A DNA stretch of 64,000 bases, taken from positions 2,453,001 through 2,517,000 of the forward strand of contig NZ_CP012040.1 in NCBI RefSeq assembly GCF_001050135.1, given 5' to 3'. A program made the translations under genes and the position numbers. Source of the stretch: Cyclobacterium amurskyense. GTDB taxonomy: Bacteria; Bacteroidota; Bacteroidia; Cytophagales; Cyclobacteriaceae. Position 1 is the first letter of the stretch, and each line of letters opens with the position of its first letter. This document shows, piece after piece, positions 63,057 to 64,000 of this stretch. The notes under the pieces are model-generated. The model saw only the letters and a list, made by a program, of their open reading frames with translations, was not told where the DNA came from and ran no database searches.

Positions 63057-64000
63057 TTACACCCGGTGTAATTTATAAGGATAAACACCATCTGCATTCC
63101 ATTGACAAACATATAGGTTTTTGTCTCTGTCTAAACAGACATCATGGCAATGTTTGAAGATGGGTTTTTCCTGAAACATGAGCTCTAGCTTGCCATTTTT
63201 GTAGACCGGTTCGGTACCTCCAGGGTTGGAGACGACCTTGTTGTTTTTGTCTAAAATAGTGACAAAGCCTTTGTTTAAATGCATGTTATAATTGCCTTCT
63301 TCCATTCCAAAGCAGACTCCGGAATACAAGTTTTCATCATCCAAAACAGGTCGGCTAATGTATGCCCCAGGTAAGTAATGGTCTTCCAGGTATTCGCCAG
63401 CTAATGTGAATCGCTTGAACGTATTTTTTATCCTTGCAGAACAAAGTAAGGTAGGGTTGGTAGGGTCTCTGTAATCAATGGCTACACCATGGGCTTGTTT
63501 GAATTTGTCTGGCTGGAGAAAACTGTCTCCTCCAAATTTCCGAATAAATTGCCCTGTCTTGTCATATTGCAAGATAAACTGTGAACCATAACCATCGGCC
63601 ACATAAATATCCCCACTGGGACCTATGGCTGTTTCCGTTGGTCGGTAAAATGCATGTTCGGTGTATGCACCTATCTTGGATGGGTGATCCAATTCCATAA
63701 GAATTTCACCATCCATGGTACATTTTACTACTTTTCCTAAACCAGTATCTGTGATAAATAAAAATTCTTCAGCACCTTCTTCCGAGATAGACAAACCATG
63801 CGCTCCGGAAAATCCCAATGTCCATGTGTCTAAAATTTTTCCCGAAGTATCGTAAATCAGGATATTGTTTTTCGGATGGTCTGTCAACAATATTAACCTG
63901 TTGTTTTTGTCCATGACCATTTCATGGCAGTTGTTGACCGGATGGCTGTTGCTGTTGGTTTTGCTCCAGTCTCTTTCTATCCTGTACTGGAAATCACCAT
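63057..64000 (-). CDS. NHL/6-bladed beta-propeller protein, 5' part outside window
   Basis: The frame stays open from the stop at 63057 to the right edge, so 314 codons are visible. An internal Met at 63920 is not the start: the sequence before it (FQYRIERDWSKTNSNSHPVNNCHEMVMD) continues the propeller pattern. Repeats include C-H-E-M-V-M-D, LSISEEGAEEFLFITDTGLG, ETAIGPSGDIYVADGYGSQF and the closing C-H-D-V-C-L-D-R-D-K-N-L-Y-V-C-Q-W-N-A-D. This resembles the peptidyl-hydroxyglycine lyase/NHL propellers that Bacteroidota and planctomycetes export. Signal peptide and function cannot be judged from this part. Confidence 0.7.
   Translation of the reverse strand, partial: GDFQYRIERDWSKTNSNSHPVNNCHEMVMDKNNRLILLTDHPKNNILIYDTSGKILDTWTLGFSGAHGLSISEEGAEEFLFITDTGLGKVVKCTMDGEILMELDHPSKIGAYTEHAFYRPTETAIGPSGDIYVADGYGSQFILQYDKTGQFIRKFGGDSFLQPDKFKQAHGVAIDYRDPTNPTLLCSARIKNTFKRFTLAGEYLEDHYLPGAYISRPVLDDENLYSGVCFGMEEGNYNMHLNKGFVTILDKNNKVVSNPGGTEPVYKNGKLELMFQEKPIFKHCHDVCLDRDKNLYVCQWNADGVYPYKLHRV

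Noticed and set aside
1..64000. Prophage or insertion sequence with transposase
   Set aside because: No transposase, integrase or phage structural gene was found; only small non-coding repeats are present.

Overview
The window looks like chromosome of a marine-type member of the Bacteroidota, most likely family Cyclobacteriaceae (a Cyclobacterium-like organism). Supporting signs are a SusC/SusD pair, an OmpA lipoprotein with the TPR, PD40, regulatory-like and OmpA order of PorE, DUF4252 proteins behind an ECF sigma factor, the long Bacteroidota form of PurM, many secreted glycoside hydrolases and lipoproteins, and promoter boxes of the TAnnTTTG type. The species name is inference; no 16S gene is present.

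Layout. 1-4.6 kb: the 5' part of a membrane glycosyltransferase (cut by the left edge), a large secreted glycoside hydrolase-like protein and a small secreted protein. 4.7-9.4 kb: alpha/beta hydrolase, SGNH hydrolase, a UbiA-like membrane protein with a methyltransferase, and a neutral ceramidase. 9.5-15.5 kb: purM, a PorE-like lipoprotein, a conserved small protein and an HdrD/GlpC-like iron-sulfur pair. 15.55 kb: tRNA-Phe. 16.1-18.1 kb: ECF sigma factor, membrane anti-sigma-like protein and two DUF4252 proteins. 18.4-22.3 kb: SodC, an alanine dehydrogenase-like enzyme, a methyltransferase and a VOC protein. 22.6-28.3 kb: a compact restriction-modification island with a C5 cytosine methyltransferase, a McrB-like AAA+ motor and a DUF2357/PD-(D/E)XK nuclease. 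It is followed at 28.5-28.8 kb by an array of about fifteen degenerate units in exact 21-bp phase. 28.9-39.6 kb: small conserved proteins, REP-type palindrome clusters, a YceI lipoprotein, a PQQ-like propeller lipoprotein, GH42-like and GH78-like enzymes, a TfoX-domain protein and a DUF922 protease. 39.6-53.9 kb: housekeeping genes (nrdAB, rplU-rpmA, an HPF-type factor, rhomboid, polyprenyl synthase, rnr, a DEDD exonuclease, lipB, yraN, an aminotransferase, a glycosyltransferase). 54.7-64 kb: a DUF4421 protein, SusC/SusD, a DUF6340-like lipoprotein and the 3' part of an NHL-propeller protein cut by the right edge.

A MITE-like family runs through the window: about 218 bp, imperfect 19-bp terminal inverted repeats and three internal hairpins. 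There are three full copies, one internally deleted copy, one 48-bp copy made only of the two ends, and one left-end fragment. One copy supplies the last five codons and stop of a hydrolase gene; another lies just upstream of a glycoside hydrolase and creates a false N-terminal extension.

The candidates for a less-described system are the LlaJI/McrBC-like cassette, whose McrB gene changes base composition in mid-gene, and the 21-bp phased array directly behind it.
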